Origin: Prosapia bicincta
Lineage: Eukaryota > Arthropoda > Insecta > Hemiptera > Cercopidae
Reading direction: 5' to 3'
Assembly: GCA_036971475.1 (NCBI GenBank)
Contig: JBAIZL010000002.1
Span: 227,612,643-227,676,642, forward strand
Length of the DNA: 64,000 bases
The number at the start of each line of letters is the position of its first letter. Position 1 is the stretch's first letter. Under the pieces are notes generated by a model. It made no database searches, had not been told where the DNA came from, and was given only the letters and a program-made list of their open reading frames with translations. This document shows, one piece after another, positions 1-14,322 of the stretch. Both the position numbers and the translations under genes were made by a program.

Positions 1-405
1 TCGGTTTCTTTGCGACCAATGCAGTTAAACGTACTTGCATAAACCGTGTCTCTACTTCCGAACAAAATACGATTCTTCATGGTAAGAGATGGGTCAGAGG
101 ACAGACTATATTAGATACAGGGTAGTGTAGGGGTGAATACCAAGTCATTCTTGAGTTAGCTGGTTAGGTTATAGCTCGATCGGTTTCTTTGCGATCAATA
201 CAGCTAAACGTACTTGCATAAGCCGTGTCTCTACTTCCGAACAAAATACGATTCTTCATGGTAAGAGATGGGTCAGAGGACAGACGATATTAGATACAGG
301 GTAATGTAGGGGTGAAAGACTAGTCATTCTTGAGTTAGCTGGTTAGCTTATAGCACGATCAGGTTTTGAGCAAAAATACCGTTAAACCTACCTGTATAAG
401 CCTAT
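1..405. repeat. 179-bp tandem satellite, right end of an array
   Basis: Copy 1 starts at 1 and copy 2 at 180, each beginning TCGGTTTCTTTGCGA, with only scattered differences. A third, decayed partial copy starts at 359 (TCAGGTTTTGAGC) and fades by about 405. The array runs off the left edge of the window, so its total size is unknown. No coding content is suggested. Confidence 0.9.
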
Positions 406-3400
406 ATTACCTACCTGTATTATTGCTGAAGAAAAATAGCATTTTTCAAGGTATGATTTTTCATGATATTGTGAAAGATAATAGCCCTATTCTTTTTCAT
501 ATTTATAAACTTAATAAAATAAAATATTTAGTTTCCCATTCATATAAAATGTTTGAAACTTTTTTAACAATATTGTTGTTAAAACGTATCCTTAAATAAT
601 CCTTTCATAATATATCTTTGCATTCTTAGAACTCTATTCCATATTAAATTTTCTCATGCATCGTTAAAGTAATAATTAGGAATAAAAATAAATATTTTTA
701 ACAATTTTGATCTTTAATTTTTAAGTACACTATTTTTATCATATAATGTAATTAATATTTTTAAATGAGCAAAAAGTATACTTAATAGGCTACTGTATAT
801 TCATACCCTAAGTTAAATAGGACTATAGGCTTATATCGTTTTAGAATATAACTTAATTTCTATAATGTTTCACCTCTTACATACCATCAACAATATTATT
901 TTATTCTAGCTTTTCTCTACCCATCGACACAAATCACTGGAAAATAACAAACACATTAACAAACATCATTAATCTGAATAATATGAGTTCATGAAGCAAA
1001 TATAAAACTATTTGCTGCACATGCATTATTCTACAGTTAAACTCTTTTATCTGTTTATTCTATTATTTCTAACTCAAATAATAAAATTATTTATAGACAA
1101 TCCATTAAAACTCTATATAATATGTAACAAAGTCGCAACTACGTCTTATAAAAATCTTGGAGTACTATATATTTATGGCCGTAAATCTTACTACAAGCTT
1201 ACTAACTGTAAACTTCACTCGTCCCTTCGAAGTCCAATTTAACTTTAGCCACAACAGATAATTAACCTTGATTAATTATCTTTATAGCCTATACAATTTG
1301 AAACACACAATAACGTTGATACCAACAGAAAGCAACGACTGGGATGTAAACAATTGTTGCCGGAAGCTAAACAATGTTTGAGCGATTAGCTTCGAGCTTG
1401 AGTTTGGAAGATGGTATTCGGTTAACATAGTATGCACACATAAATAACGAGTTGATTTGGTTTTATCCTTAAAGTGTGGTATTACGAACCATACATAATA
1501 TTTTCAAGAACTTGAACAAATAAATACAAGAATGGTAGCTAAGTAATATGAATGCTAGTTCGTATTATATTAAACCTACTACAAACTTTTATCAACATTA
1601 ATTTTTTTTTAATTTGTATTTTCCTATTAACTTACTATAATGATCAGGAGTAAATGGTAATCTTATCCTAAGTCAATAGTGAACAATGGCGTAGAGAAAT
1701 TACTTTTGATTTTAATATACAAGAAAAAAACAATAAAAGGCACATTTGTTTGAAATAGGTAAATAAACATTTTATATATACAAACTAAAAAATACTCAAT
1801 AAATACATACAAATCTCTTAACCACAAACTTTCTTTATTTTACCCTTATGTATAATTCAGTTACCAATTAACCATACTCAGAGGGATAACATACAAAGAC
1901 TACAGCCTAACTTATGAAATAACAGATAACTCACTAACCATAACACAGTAATTTTGTTAACATTCGTACTTGTTTTAACAACACAAGTTTTCTTCCTCGG
2001 TGTAAACTACCCATTTTTAATGAAAACCAGTTACGTCAAACATTAAGGGAAACAATATTTAAACGAAGTACTACAAATATCGCCTACAAAACTTTAACTC
2101 ATCTTAAAAAAAAGTGTTGTCCTAATCTACATAAATAATATAAATAAATTATGTTATTTACTCACATAATAAACCGTAAGAAATAAATATCTTATGTAAA
2201 TCGTAATCACAAATATAATTACCAACAAGTATCAGGATATGATCAAGAAGAAGGAACTTTCTTGGTAGCCTAAACCCATTTATTTATGTAGTAGACCTCA
2301 TTCAATATTAATGTATTTCCATGTGTCGCTGTATAAATGCCTAAACAAATCGTTTAAAGTACAAACAATTACATATTTTAATGTCCTATACTATTATTTT
2401 ATAAATATTTTACTATAGATTTTTGTATTATATAAGATATTTATAGTTTATATAATTTTTCAGTTGTTGAGTGTTTGAAACATTTATTAAAACGTGACGT
2501 GTTTCGCACTTAAAGTATTTGTTGTTATTACAATTTTAATTACATTAATTTATTAGTTACTTATTAATTATACACGTAATGATTTTTTTGTGGTAATGAT
2601 ATTAGATATTTATTTTTTAGGGATTAGTATGTCAACAAAAATAGATAGCATTGTGGGTCATTTAAAGTCGAGTAAGTCAACGTTTTATCTCGTACGAAGT
2701 TATAGTAGCCCACTTTTGTGAGAATCTATTTAAACTGATCCTATGAATATTTATTGTAAACCTAAGTTTAATTTTCGTTCCCAGTGCATATTTTACACTG
2801 AGAAAGTCAACCCGAGATGTGTTTAAAATGAATTGAAAATTAATTAAATAAAAAATTAAATATTAACTATGTGTGTGTTTTGAGTAGTAGGTTTTGTTCC
2901 TTTTTATAAGATATCCTTATAAATAAATTAAATATGGGGCTCATAGATGTTTTTACATATTGCTTTATGTGAAACATTATTTAATGTTATGAAATAGGCC
3001 TAATTCCTAGCCAACACTACTTATGTTACATATTTATACGTTGTTTAGGCCTACTAAAAGTAAGTTATTTTTGTTATTTTTTGAGTGAGTACTCGAAGCT
3101 TGCTAAAATGAATGACCGAGGATGCCAAAATATTAAGAGAAAAACATTGAACATAGAATCTTGGAATCTTGATGAATACTAAATACTATTAATAAGAAAA
3201 CAAGCAATTTAAATTGCCAAATAAACAGGGACACGTTTTTATTTAGTAATAATGTGAAATTATGTTTGAAAATTGTAGGGCCTATGTGATTTATTGTGAT
3301 CCACCAACAATGGAAGGTCTGAACATTTGCCGGATGATTAGTATACAACGTAGAACAGGAAATTACATTGCGAGGGAAATTGTATATTAATTAACCCCTA

Positions 3401-4207
3401 TCTGAAATCTTGAAGACATATCCTAATATGTTTCACTATAAGGTAAATCTACATTACAAAAGATTTTGTACGATGTTTTGCCCTTTTTTTAAAACAATTT
3501 TTTGCGTCAGTTTCATTTCCTGCCGACAGATGTCTCTGAATATCACGAACTACTTTAGAGTTACATTTGAAATTCTTTTTGGAAGACACTCAAGTCTAAA
3601 TTTTTAGAAATCTTTATGACTACTGTAAAGAGCTTTTAAATGATATATTTAATTTGAAGGTTATGTTTTAAGGTTAACATGTTTTGATTAGAATTAAGAC
3701 GCAAGAAATATTCAGATCTAGAAATAAGGTTATACCATTTTGTGCAACGAATAGGTTTAATATTTTAGTCAAAATCATTAAATATTACACACAAATGCCT
3801 ATTGAAATCTACTGTTGTTGCTTATGGTACTTGAAACAAGGACTATATAGTTGGTAAAGCAAGAATTATTATTTGAAAGATGAAACAATACTCTTCCCCT
3901 TTCAAGGTCATAAGTTTCACAGCTAATACATATTAAGAATATGCATTTATTATGAATACAGATAGGAGAAAGGTAAGGTCATAAAACCTTCAGGCTTGGA
4001 ATGTAAAGAAGGATTTACTCTTTAACGGGAACAAAAAGAGGTTTCTTTTTCAAAAAGATGAATAGTTATCCTAAAGGAATGACTTATGGTAAGACTTAAT
4101 AATTGCCTCGTACTAGGACTTAATGAAAATGGCTTTTGAGGGGAGGGGCAGAGTCGCTTAACTGAAGTACACAAAAGTACATCTATCTATGCACGTATTA
4201 AAGGTGT
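406..4207. other. AT-rich spacer downstream of Abd-B
   Basis: No supported gene, RNA or repeat array. Open frames here are under 80 codons with low-complexity AT-driven composition (Lys, Ile, Phe, Leu, Tyr), as expected by chance. Confidence 0.6.
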
Positions 4208-4208
4208 T

Positions 4209-4267
<59 letters not shown>

Positions 4268-4310
4268 AAATAAGTCAAAATGTAATACAAGAATTATAAT
4301 TGAATTTACA

Positions 4311-4360
<50 letters not shown>

Positions 4361-4496
4361 TATAATTTTCATTCCTGATGATGTTGGTACTGTTTGCCAA
4401 CGAAAAGCTTTGGATATAAAATAATAAATATTCTTGTATTTGAATAACCTATGTTGTTTTAAATTATTAAACAAGAAAACGTATTTTATATTTATG

Positions 4497-4548
<52 letters not shown>

Positions 4549-4722
4549 ACTTCATATAGTTCACTATATGTACTTAAAAAGAATCTTACTTTGTATTTAT
4601 GCGAGTTAACTTTTAAGGATTGATAGTGTCTCCACTGTCGAGCAACAACTGACACCTCCAGTCTACTACAATAGTAGTAAGTCAGTGAAAATGATAAGTG
4701 AATACAAGAAAAGTGTTGCATA

Positions 4723-4756
<34 letters not shown>
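4208..4756. repeat. Cluster of four TA microsatellites with embedded unique segments
   Basis: TG/TA tract at 4208-4264 and TA tracts at 4314-4361, 4499-4545 and 4726-4756, separated by unique segments. The segment 4362-4498 is a copy of the hammerhead-like short element listed separately. Apparent coding frames of alternating Tyr-Ile on the minus strand are translations of the TA tracts. Confidence 0.9.
4362..4498 (+). mobile_element. Short TA-flanked element with hammerhead-like core, monomer (copy A)
   Basis: Between two TA tracts lies CTGATGA (4375-4381), one extra T, a 5-bp hairpin stem GTTGG/CCAAC (4383-4387 with 4397-4401), then GAAA (4402-4405) followed by AAGCTT and T. The downstream body, with TTGAATAACCTATGTTG and AAACAAGAAAACGT, recurs almost exactly at 32917-32957. 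Penelope-like elements are known to carry hammerhead ribozymes, so this may be a non-coding derivative of one. It has no reverse transcriptase, and the extra T departs from the hammerhead consensus. Confidence 0.5.
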
Positions 4757-4761
<5 letters not shown>

Positions 4762-6508
4762 GTGTGTGGTAGTAATGTATACTTAAATAGGTGATGTGTG
4801 TAATATCCATATTATTTTTCAAGTAATGTCAGGGTCGCTATCATAAGAAGCAGTTGGTCTAGGTCGACGTGCTGAAAATATCGCCTAATTTCTCTCATGT
4901 ACTGTAAACGAAGAGAAATGAATAACAGAATGGAAACTGGTAAAGGAACTCAGTAAAGTATTCTGTTATGTAAATGCAATAGATATGTAGAGGAGTGAAT
5001 GAAGAACATTGATTAGGCCATAGTCAGTGCAGCAAAGGATGGGATGTAGTGCTAAAATTTAAAATATAATAAATAATGTAAATTAACTAAAACTACCAAC
5101 TTACCAAACGATGAATTTCTGCTTTTCAGAAGACAGTCATTGTAGATATAAATTGAGGATATTCAGGATATGGACTTTGACAAAACATAAAATGAAACTA
5201 ATTCGAGAAGCAAACCTCTTTTTAATCATGACTAATACGACAATAGGTTTTTTAAAACTTTTTTTTATTTATTTTTTACTTTATGTAGTTTTATACTGAG
5301 TAATTAATAATAATCATTTATTTACAAATGTTTTCTTTCGAGTCAAAAAATATACAAATAAACGATACATTCTAATATCTAACAAAGTCACAGAAACAAA
5401 ATAGGGCAGGTAAACACAACTTAAATCACACCATAACAATGTACTTCAAAGATTAAGTAAAAAGACTGTATATATTATTTTTTTTTCTAAAAACATAAAT
5501 TTTTATATTAACACATTTATTATTAGAGTTAACAGTATTCTATACAAATACACTATTTAACAATAGTTTGTGTCAAAAGGAAAACATGCGACGAACATGT
5601 AATGTTTGTAGGAGAAATATATAGGTTGAACACAGTACTTACATATAGCCTACTACGTACGAGGGTAAAACTGTCCCACTGGTAACCTGACTTTAATGAA
5701 ATGTTGAAAACAAACCAAAAAGATTTAAAATCAAAGACAACTACAGACTATTACTAATCTATAGAATAAAAAGATTTATTTTAAATTTACAAAACAGGAA
5801 AACATAAATAAATATTTTATAAAAAGTTACTTATATAGTATAGTACACCTACAGGACGATATTAACAGTCTATTTGTAAAGTAAGATTACAACATTTATT
5901 TTTTTGTCATTTATTAGACAATAATATATAATTCGGGTTTCCTCGAGAAGTTTTTTATAAGACATATAAATTAATCAATAAAAAGATATAAACTTACAAT
6001 AATTTATTGCACATATGTTTTTGTATAGTTAGATGTTCCATTTATCATTTTTATTAGTATATAGTATTTTAAAAAATATGTTCAAAATTTTTTAAAATCA
6101 AATAAGTTAAATATCGATGGTGGATCAAATAGCAACAATAATTTTAAAGAAATTAAATGATTTATCAAAGAGACTTGTAAGCGTTTTGTATTACCAGATT
6201 TTTAGATATTTTTAACTTTTTAAAATTAAAAACCCAACTGCATAACAACGCTATCATAGAATAACTACGCTTATAGTCATTTGAAGGAATAAACGTCAAT
6301 TCTGTTTAAAACTTACTTCAACGCTAATGTTTTACTGCAAATGAGAATTGGAAAAAATTGTATTATAAATTCATGGTTTTATAAAATGGCAGTGAAACTT
6401 ATTTATTTTTTCTCTTTTGCTATTTATTTGCATCAATAGTTTCTTTTCTCAACAATTTATTCAAGACAGATCAAACAGAAAAAACAGATCAAATATTGTT
6501 TATTACTG
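4757..6508. other. AT-rich spacer
   Basis: No gene, RNA or tandem array recognised. Frames are short and AT-driven. Confidence 0.6.

Positions 6509-6565
<57 letters not shown>
6509..6565. repeat. TA dinucleotide microsatellite
   Basis: Uninterrupted TA repeat of about 28 units. It is not flanked by a recognised foldback element. Confidence 0.95.
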
Positions 6566-6568
<3 letters not shown>

Positions 6569-9500
6569 TAGATATGTCGATGTATTGAAATATAGCTGAA
6601 AAACAGGATGTGAATTATTATTCTAGATGTGCAACTGACATTTACTGAACAAAGAAATAAATATATTTGAGAATCTAAAATATCTGCAGTAATCAAAACT
6701 AAATTCGTTAGTCTAGAGGCAAAACAATTTTTAAAGGTAACTTAAGAATTGAGCGAACTAAAAATTTCCCTTTCTGACAACTTAGTTAGTAGCCTATAGT
6801 TTAAGTTTGTTTATGGAATAGGCGTGGAACATTTTAAAGTTAAAAAAAGTGGAAAATCAATAACAACCAGTATTTATACACATAAGGCCTTCATTTTATC
6901 CTTTAAAACGAGGGTTCGCAACCAGACTTCAAGGGGTACTTTTGTTTGCACGAGTGGTATAACATGATTTTGTATACATATGATTATTGAATAAAACTGT
7001 AGTGTGCATAGTTGTTTTATTTTTGTTTTATGATCCCTAAGCTGTTGAAAACAAATGGAAAACTGAATGAATAAATAAATATACTTTTATTATTGATGTA
7101 GTAAAAATAAAATACATAATGGATATGTTTCTGATAGAAAATGAATTTCTAAAAACCCATTATGATCAAGAGGGGTTTCTACCTATCCTTCAGGTGGTAC
7201 GAAGTTGCTTGAACATTGGGAACCCCTACTTTAAAAGATACCTTGTAAATGGATTATATTTCTTTATACATTTATGAATTTTAATCAAATAACAAACAAT
7301 TTAAACAAAACACCATTAGTCTACAATGAGTAGTCATGACTCTGGAAGAAAGCTTTGGAGATTCGTTGGACACAAATAAATTACAAATCTTTGGGTGCCA
7401 AAGTAAGAGAATTAATACGATGAAGTTATTAATACAATGCAATGTGACATTGACTAATGCAATATGAAAATTATTTCCAGCTGTTGTAATACAATATACA
7501 AATAAATTCGGCCAAAAAAGCAAAAAGGCGTGACCTACTTGAAGAAACAGAGGAGATTTTTTTTCCACTTTTATTGCCTTAAATGTTACACTAAAGTTTA
7601 AAAGAATGTTCTAATATTTTGGTTTCTCTAAATTATAAGTGGACATTCAGTAACATTCTCAGACGTTTTCTTTCGATACATGTGAGAATATTTTTCATTT
7701 TTAGTTAGAAAAGTCTAAGTTTAAAAATATATAACTCATTCTGATTCATTTCACAACTGTGATTTCCCTTTTTATTTAATGCAAGCGTTGAGTTATTGAT
7801 TAAGAATTAGCTATTCCACAACATCGATATTATAAAGTAATTATGGCGTTTGAAAAAAGTACATGATTACCGTTTTATAAAAAAAAAAATATTTTTATTA
7901 TTTTAAAAATAAATTATTTGTTTGATTTGTACTTTTAAAATACTAAAACACTTTAGAAATATTCAAACTGTTTAATACCTTTTGTATTTTATATATCTCT
8001 TCACTCTTGTTGAAATATATAAGCTAAATGCATTGGACAAGAAAGGTACCAATAATGTAAAGTATTCAGAAAAATAATGAAAAGTAAAACAATTTTACTT
8101 CAGACTACGAGATCAGTACACATCATGTACATTTTTAGATTATATTTGGCGAAAATTTATGAATACAGGACTAATTTGTGGGCTTAAGAAATACGGAGAG
8201 TTTTTTTTACAAATTAATGTAGCCCTACAAAAATTTAAAGTACAAAATTATTTCCACAGTTTAAGTTTAGGAAATTTTAGGTTAAATTTATGTTTAATAA
8301 ATTATGGTTTAAAATATATCCCAAAGTTTAGCACATTTTAAATGTTACTGCTTTATAATGCAAAATCATTTAAGTTTTATTATAAATGAGCAAATGTACA
8401 TTGCAAACTACCAAATGTAGGTTGAAATTTTAACTTTTTTTATCTAATTGCATTATTTAATTTTATTAATAAAAAATCTAAAAATACAAAAATATTTTTA
8501 GTCTAATGTTAATATATGATCTCGATCATTATTAATGCTTACACTTTTAACAGTTTCAAACATTATATGTCTATCAATATGTATTACATCTATGCATTTA
8601 GGCTATTTCATAATGAAGTAAATAATTATTAGGGTCAAAATAAACCACAAATTAATCCTGTATTGGATTTGTATTTACTAACAATAAAAAACTGTCTAGA
8701 TAAGTTATACATACAGTATTTCAATAAATACTTGTTTTTTACAATTCTACAATAATACAAGTGTCTAGTACACAATAGTTTTAAACTGAAGTGTATTTTG
8801 TCAGTTTATTTAATTTAAATACATTATTACTGGAATCCTGTGTCACTAAGGTTGCAAAAAGTTATTGGAAAATTATTTATTTAATGTAGGTCAATATATT
8901 TAATATATTAAACCTATTTATCTAAATAGGTGTTTTGAAACACCTAGCCTTGTCACAGGTTTTATCGAATTTGTTTTGTAAGTGTCTGTTTAGATAAAAG
9001 CTTGAATAAATATGGAAGTTAAAATTTGATATAGCCTATGAAACGTTCAGAATAGAATAAGGCTAATGTAGCCATAGTAAATACTTTACTTAAACATTAA
9101 AAAAAGTGGCATTGTTTGTTTTCTGTTCGACTTGAAGAAGTCAAACTAAATTGCGCTTAACATGTTATGATTTGTTATTGTTAATTTCGCATTCCCAACG
9201 CCAATCCAACTTTAATTTAGTTTTCGTTAATATTGTAAAACCCTTTTAAATATATTTGTGGAAGTTGATTTCTATAGTAATTCAACAGAATGTAGGATAT
9301 TGTAAGTAAAAAGTATTGTTTGTTTTATTTAACATTAATGAATTATTTTGTAGCTATAGTTTTTTTAATATTTTTAAATAAGAAACAAATAAATTGAATT
9401 TCTTGATTTTGATATTTCACTTCTACGATACGCAGATAGCCTATAGACTAAAAGTCTGTCAGTCTTGAAAAGTTAGTCCTACGTCATTATTCCATTAATC

Positions 9501-12500
9501 CCTTTTAGATAAGATCAGACTTCCCTCATTCTGAATTAAACCGTATTAATGGGAAAAGCAAAAAATTGTAAATTAAAATATTTGTTTCCTTGATGATTTA
9601 AAAGTTGTAAAATCAATTAAAGAACTTGCATGGTTTAAATAAATAAAATATATAAATAGCAATTTAAGTTCACTTACGAAAAACAACGTAAATTATTTAT
9701 AAATAAAAGTTCCAGATTACTTATAAACTCCCCATTATTTTAAAATAACTTAGTAAAACTCATGAATTTGTTTCTGCTATACACATAATACTTTTGTACT
9801 GTGATTCTTTTGCAACATAATAATGTATTTACAAAAAATAAACAAACTATTGACAATCCACCAATACAAACATATTTACTTGCACGAATACAGCACAACA
9901 ATAAACGAAACGAACTGTACAAAATTATACAAAAAATACATTTAAAAACAAAAAAAGTTTAATGTCAACAAAACAATTTAAAAATGGCCAACACTTATTA
10001 CCTTGTATAATATTACAAGATCATTAAAATGCTATAAAATATTTCTTGAGATTCGAAATTTGTTCTAAATGTACACACTTAAAGAATGTATTTTTGTGTG
10101 TCACTAAAACTGACGATGACCTAAGGTCCGAGAAGCGCAAATAAAAATACACACTCGCACTACACCAATTTTACTATTCTATTTTACACGTCTTACTGAC
10201 GTCCTGGGATTAGTCACAAAGTAGTCCACTGTAATTCTCTGGGGTTGTTTGTTTCCTAAAACTTTGGGCCTTTTTGTACCAGTTTCTTCAATCAAAACAT
10301 TTCATTTAAAAACAACACAAACACAAAAAGAATAGTAATAATTTATAAAACCAACACAAAACTTAATAAGGTAACTTTCCTTCAGATAAATAAATATTCA
10401 ACATCAATAAAATTAGGCTACATTTTCAATTTAAAATATATTACAAAATTTGTCATATATTTCTTACTTTTGTATTTAAAAAATGAAAGTGTGATAAAGG
10501 AAGATAGATTTTATGTTTTAATTACCATTAGGGAAGATGTAAGTGGCTTGAGTTCCAGCCAACTTGGTACATTATTTTGATCTTCTTTTTTTACAATTGT
10601 TTATCTATGCAAAACAATAACTTCAAACAATTCCTTTATGGTTTTATGTTTAATAATACAAAAATTTTTTTTACTATAATAATCAAACAAATAATGTAAA
10701 CAAAACGCATTCATAACATTTTCCCCATAGATTGCTGTAGAACAGAAACATAATAAAGCTATAGACCTCCATACTGTAATGTGCCACAGAGTTTCCCATC
10801 AAACAGATATACACAAATTTTATAACCTATTTAATATAAAACAACCATTATCCTAAGAAATCTGCCTGTTACAAAAAATATTTTGATTACAAATTTTGTA
10901 ATGTTGGATTGGTTAAAAATCACAAACTCATGACTTATTTTCTAAAGGTTAGAATACTGTTTTAAAAACATTAAATAAAACCATAGTGCAACACCCCTTA
11001 CTAAAATCGATACTGCATTTCAGGATGAATATGTAATTAGTAAAATAATAAAATCTATTTCTGAAGAAATTATTTACATACCTTATAATTAGAATTTCTT
11101 TGAAATAATTACAAATACTTTAATACACTTTCTAATTGTACATGGTTTATTATTTTTTTAAAATAGTTTTCCAATATTGGCCTTGTATTAAAGTTTTTAA
11201 CAGTTAGAACAATACATAAACAAAAACAATAACCGAAAAAGCGTAATAGTAACACAATAGCACTTAAATAAACATCTTTGTCAGACCAATTGGTGGAATT
11301 GTTTTATTAATTTCAATTTTGTATTGCAAAAAAATCTTTAGATGTAATTCGAAAGACTAACAAAATCCTGTAATGAACATTTTACAGAATATTATGCCGG
11401 AAATATAAAGACTACGAATATTAAATATTTTAATCTTAATATTTTATAGAAGCTATAGCAATTAGGAAATTTCAATTTCAGTAATGTTAAACATAAATAC
11501 CCTGTTTCCGACGTGGAAACCAGAATTCTACCTGAAATTGAATTTTTGTTATCGGTTTTTTTCTTCAGGCTTAATATAGCTTCAGCAGGCCTACAACAGT
11601 TAGCTTAAGACGTGTCATACACGCTACAAAATTCCTCACAATGACATATTTTACTTAAAACTGAACAAATATGCAAATTATTCGAATTACACTCTTAACT
11701 ACTAAATTTAAGCTTATAATGTCTTTTCCTCCATCCAGTATTCTAATAATATTTATAGAGGCCATCTATTTACTGTAAGTATATTTTTAAATAATACAAA
11801 TACAGTCGCATTACTTGAAAATATGTATTTATCTGGAACACATTAACTGATGTATTAATACCGGCTTCTCTCTCATTTAATTGGATGCTTTACACTAAAT
11901 TATTTATAAAATTAACAACTTTCTGGATTTCAAGGCCAAATAAAAGTATTTATTATTGATACGAGTACTCCGTTTAACAGAAAAACAACTGTAACTATAA
12001 ATGCCACATATTTTTCTTGTAATTATACAGATTTCAAATGTGTTTGTGTATTACAAACTTATGTTACTATATATTTATAGTTTCCTTATGACGCCTACAA
12101 CCAATAAAGCCTACAAATATAGGCTTTATAAGTAAAACAATATTTCAGCATAGTTTTGTTTAATGTTATTGACTTTACAAAATCTTTCTACAAATGATGT
12201 AGCCTGTAACACACGATAAGGCCTTCTTAAAAATAACCACTCAAATACAAGCCTTTTGTTAGTTACAGACCTTACAATATTTATTGGTAAGATCAAATAA
12301 TTTGTTCAATAGGTATAAGCCCTATATTAAATATTATATATTGTTTTCTAGTTTTTCCTACTTGTAGACCTGTAGGGCCTATGTTTATTTTACATAGGTT
12401 TTCAAACGCAAGAACTGTATGAACAATTATAAATGAATAATGAAATAGTATTAAATGGATGGTAAAATAAATATTGATATGAATACTAAATTACTTTTGT

Positions 12501-13495
12501 CAGAGGTATTTTTTATAATTTTATAACATTCTGGTTTTAAAATAAATATACAAAACATATTAACAAACCTTTTCTTTCTCTATCATGATTGCTTTTCTGA
12601 TGGAAGTGTTTCTCATCAATATCTACATTATTTTGTAGGTCTTATACTAAACGCTTCAAATGATGTTCATTTTCAGGGATCCGATGGTTCAATTTTTTTC
12701 AAGGAAAGTTCTTTAAAAACCTGGATCTCAAATGTTTTACTAATCTATCAATGTAGATACTTTATTTAGATTTTTGTGATCATTAAAGTTAAAAAATACC
12801 TGTTATGTTTTTTGCAAATGAAGACTTGTTACTCTGTAGTGCGTATTGTTCCAGTTCGAAAGACACTTTACATCTATTTAAGTACAAGTGTTTAAATGTT
12901 TATATTACGCAATAAAGTTTAAAAAAATGTCATCAATGGTAAAAGATAGCGTTAATTCCCCGAAAGAAAATTATCGATTTGCATGGGTGGCTCTATTCTT
13001 GCTTTAATTAAGCAATATAAGCTACGTAATTCCATAGCAAAAAATATGTCACACTACGTATTTACATGTTTAGTGTAAACTCAGCAAAAAAGGTAAGTAG
13101 TAATATGCTTGCACAATAAAAATGTTTATGAAGGGGGGGCTTAACGATAGAGTTGCATAAGTACTGAAAAGCCTTGTTAACCATCACTGCCCCTACTAAA
13201 TGCCATATATTTATGAGATAGCGTTATTGAAACACATTTATGATTTCCCGTTATTACGAAATCAAATCTGTAACAGATCACATTTGATTTTACAATTAGT
13301 TGAACACAATTATAGTTTAAAATGATAATTGTTTTATGCGTATAACTAGGATATTTTGATAGTTTCCGATTGTATGGTTGGACAATTAAGGTAAATTATA
13401 AGAAGTCTATATTACGTAAATGAGTGGAGTCACATTTATAGTATAGCCAACATTATTTTATTGGAAATAAAATAAAAGTGAGAGTAATAGTAAAG
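6566..13495. other. AT-rich spacer downstream of Abd-B
   Basis: No supported gene or repeat array. I looked for the conserved iab-4/iab-8 microRNA hairpin expected somewhere between abd-A and Abd-B and did not find its mature sequence by eye; it may lie beyond the left edge. A CTGACGA followed by a GACC/GGTC hairpin at 10110-10128 superficially resembles the hammerhead-like cores seen elsewhere but is followed by CGAG rather than GAAA. Confidence 0.5.
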
Positions 13496-13830
13496 AAATT
13501 AAAAGCATTGCCAAAATTGGGAGCTGGTTATATCGTGAATGCAGGCCTGCGCGAAACGTGATGCGCATAAGGCATAGCCGGACGAAGCGTTTTCAAGGTC
13601 ACTCACGGATAGCGCAATCTCAAGTGTTACTAATGGCTTAATTACTCGGCCAAGCCTTGCATCAGGCAAAGTCTTTGTTTCTGTATTTAAAATACTTTTT
13701 ATTTGAATATAGGAGAGTATGTTTTCCAAGAGAAGCGTGCAGGTGAAATAACGTAAGGTTTGTTAGTAAGACGGAGAGACGTCGTTCGTTAAGGCGCATC
13801 TCTACTTGGTCCAAGGCTAGACAGAATGAT
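13496..13830. other. GC-richer block downstream of Abd-B, unidentified
   Basis: A roughly 330-base island clearly richer in GC and CpG than its surroundings, with words such as GCCTGCGCGAAACGTGATGC. The minus strand has a 76-codon frame (13729-13499), with residues including ARLGRVIKPLVTLEIALSVS, which I do not recognise. It may be a fragment of a dispersed element, part of a long Abd-B 3' UTR, or conserved non-coding DNA. No terminal repeats were seen. Confidence 0.3.
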
Positions 13831-14322
13831 GAACAATATGAAGTCGTTTATAGGAACGAGAATTATCTGTAAGCTAAAACATATGTATCAAGAAAAGTAT
13901 ATTACAAATTGAACCACAGTTCAGATTCAACAGATTATAAAGAATTAAGAAGTTTTAATCATTCTAAAACCTGGAACTCTTCTTTCATTTAGAGTAGAAT
14001 ACAATTTTTGTAATTTAAAATACTGCTTTAAAAACTAACGCTTATAAAAGATATTTCTATAAGAAATTCAACAGGAAATAACAAAAAATCAATTAATAAG
14101 TCAAATATAAATTAAAATATTTTAAAAATGTATAAAAACTTTGTTGGTTTTTGTCATTTAAAATTGTTTATTAACGTAACAAAAAAAAACTTAAAGCTTT
14201 GGTATTCCTCTTTCAATCTACAAACCAGCTCTAGGCCCACTGATAAAAGCCATCTAAGTAGCAACACCGTGGTGATGATGATGCAGATGGTGGCCGAAAA
14301 CAACCCCAGAGAATGCTGCGGG
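13831..14322 (-). other. Probable Abd-B 3' UTR and downstream flank
   Basis: AT-rich sequence immediately after the Abd-B TGA. No coding frame of interest and no repeat is seen. The first part (14322 to about 14150) is the minimal 3' UTR if the nearest AATAAA is used; the whole interval would be included if the signal near 13460 is used. Confidence 0.4.
14167..14172 (-). terminator. Candidate Abd-B poly(A) signal
   Basis: The first AATAAA on the minus strand after the Abd-B stop codon lies about 150 bases downstream. In AT-rich DNA this hexamer is common, and another lies at 13456-13461, so use of this one is not certain. Hox 3' UTRs are often longer than 170 bases. Confidence 0.35.

Noticed and set aside
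4313..4757. Minus-strand frames rich in Tyr-Ile
   Set aside because: Translations of TA microsatellites.
10105..10135. Hammerhead-like CTGACGA plus GACC/GGTC hairpin
   Set aside because: Followed by CGAG instead of GAAA and lacks the flanking palindrome or inverted arm; probably chance.
1..14100. iab-4/iab-8 microRNA hairpin expected between abd-A and Abd-B
   Set aside because: Its conserved mature sequence was not found by eye on either strand; it may lie outside the window.
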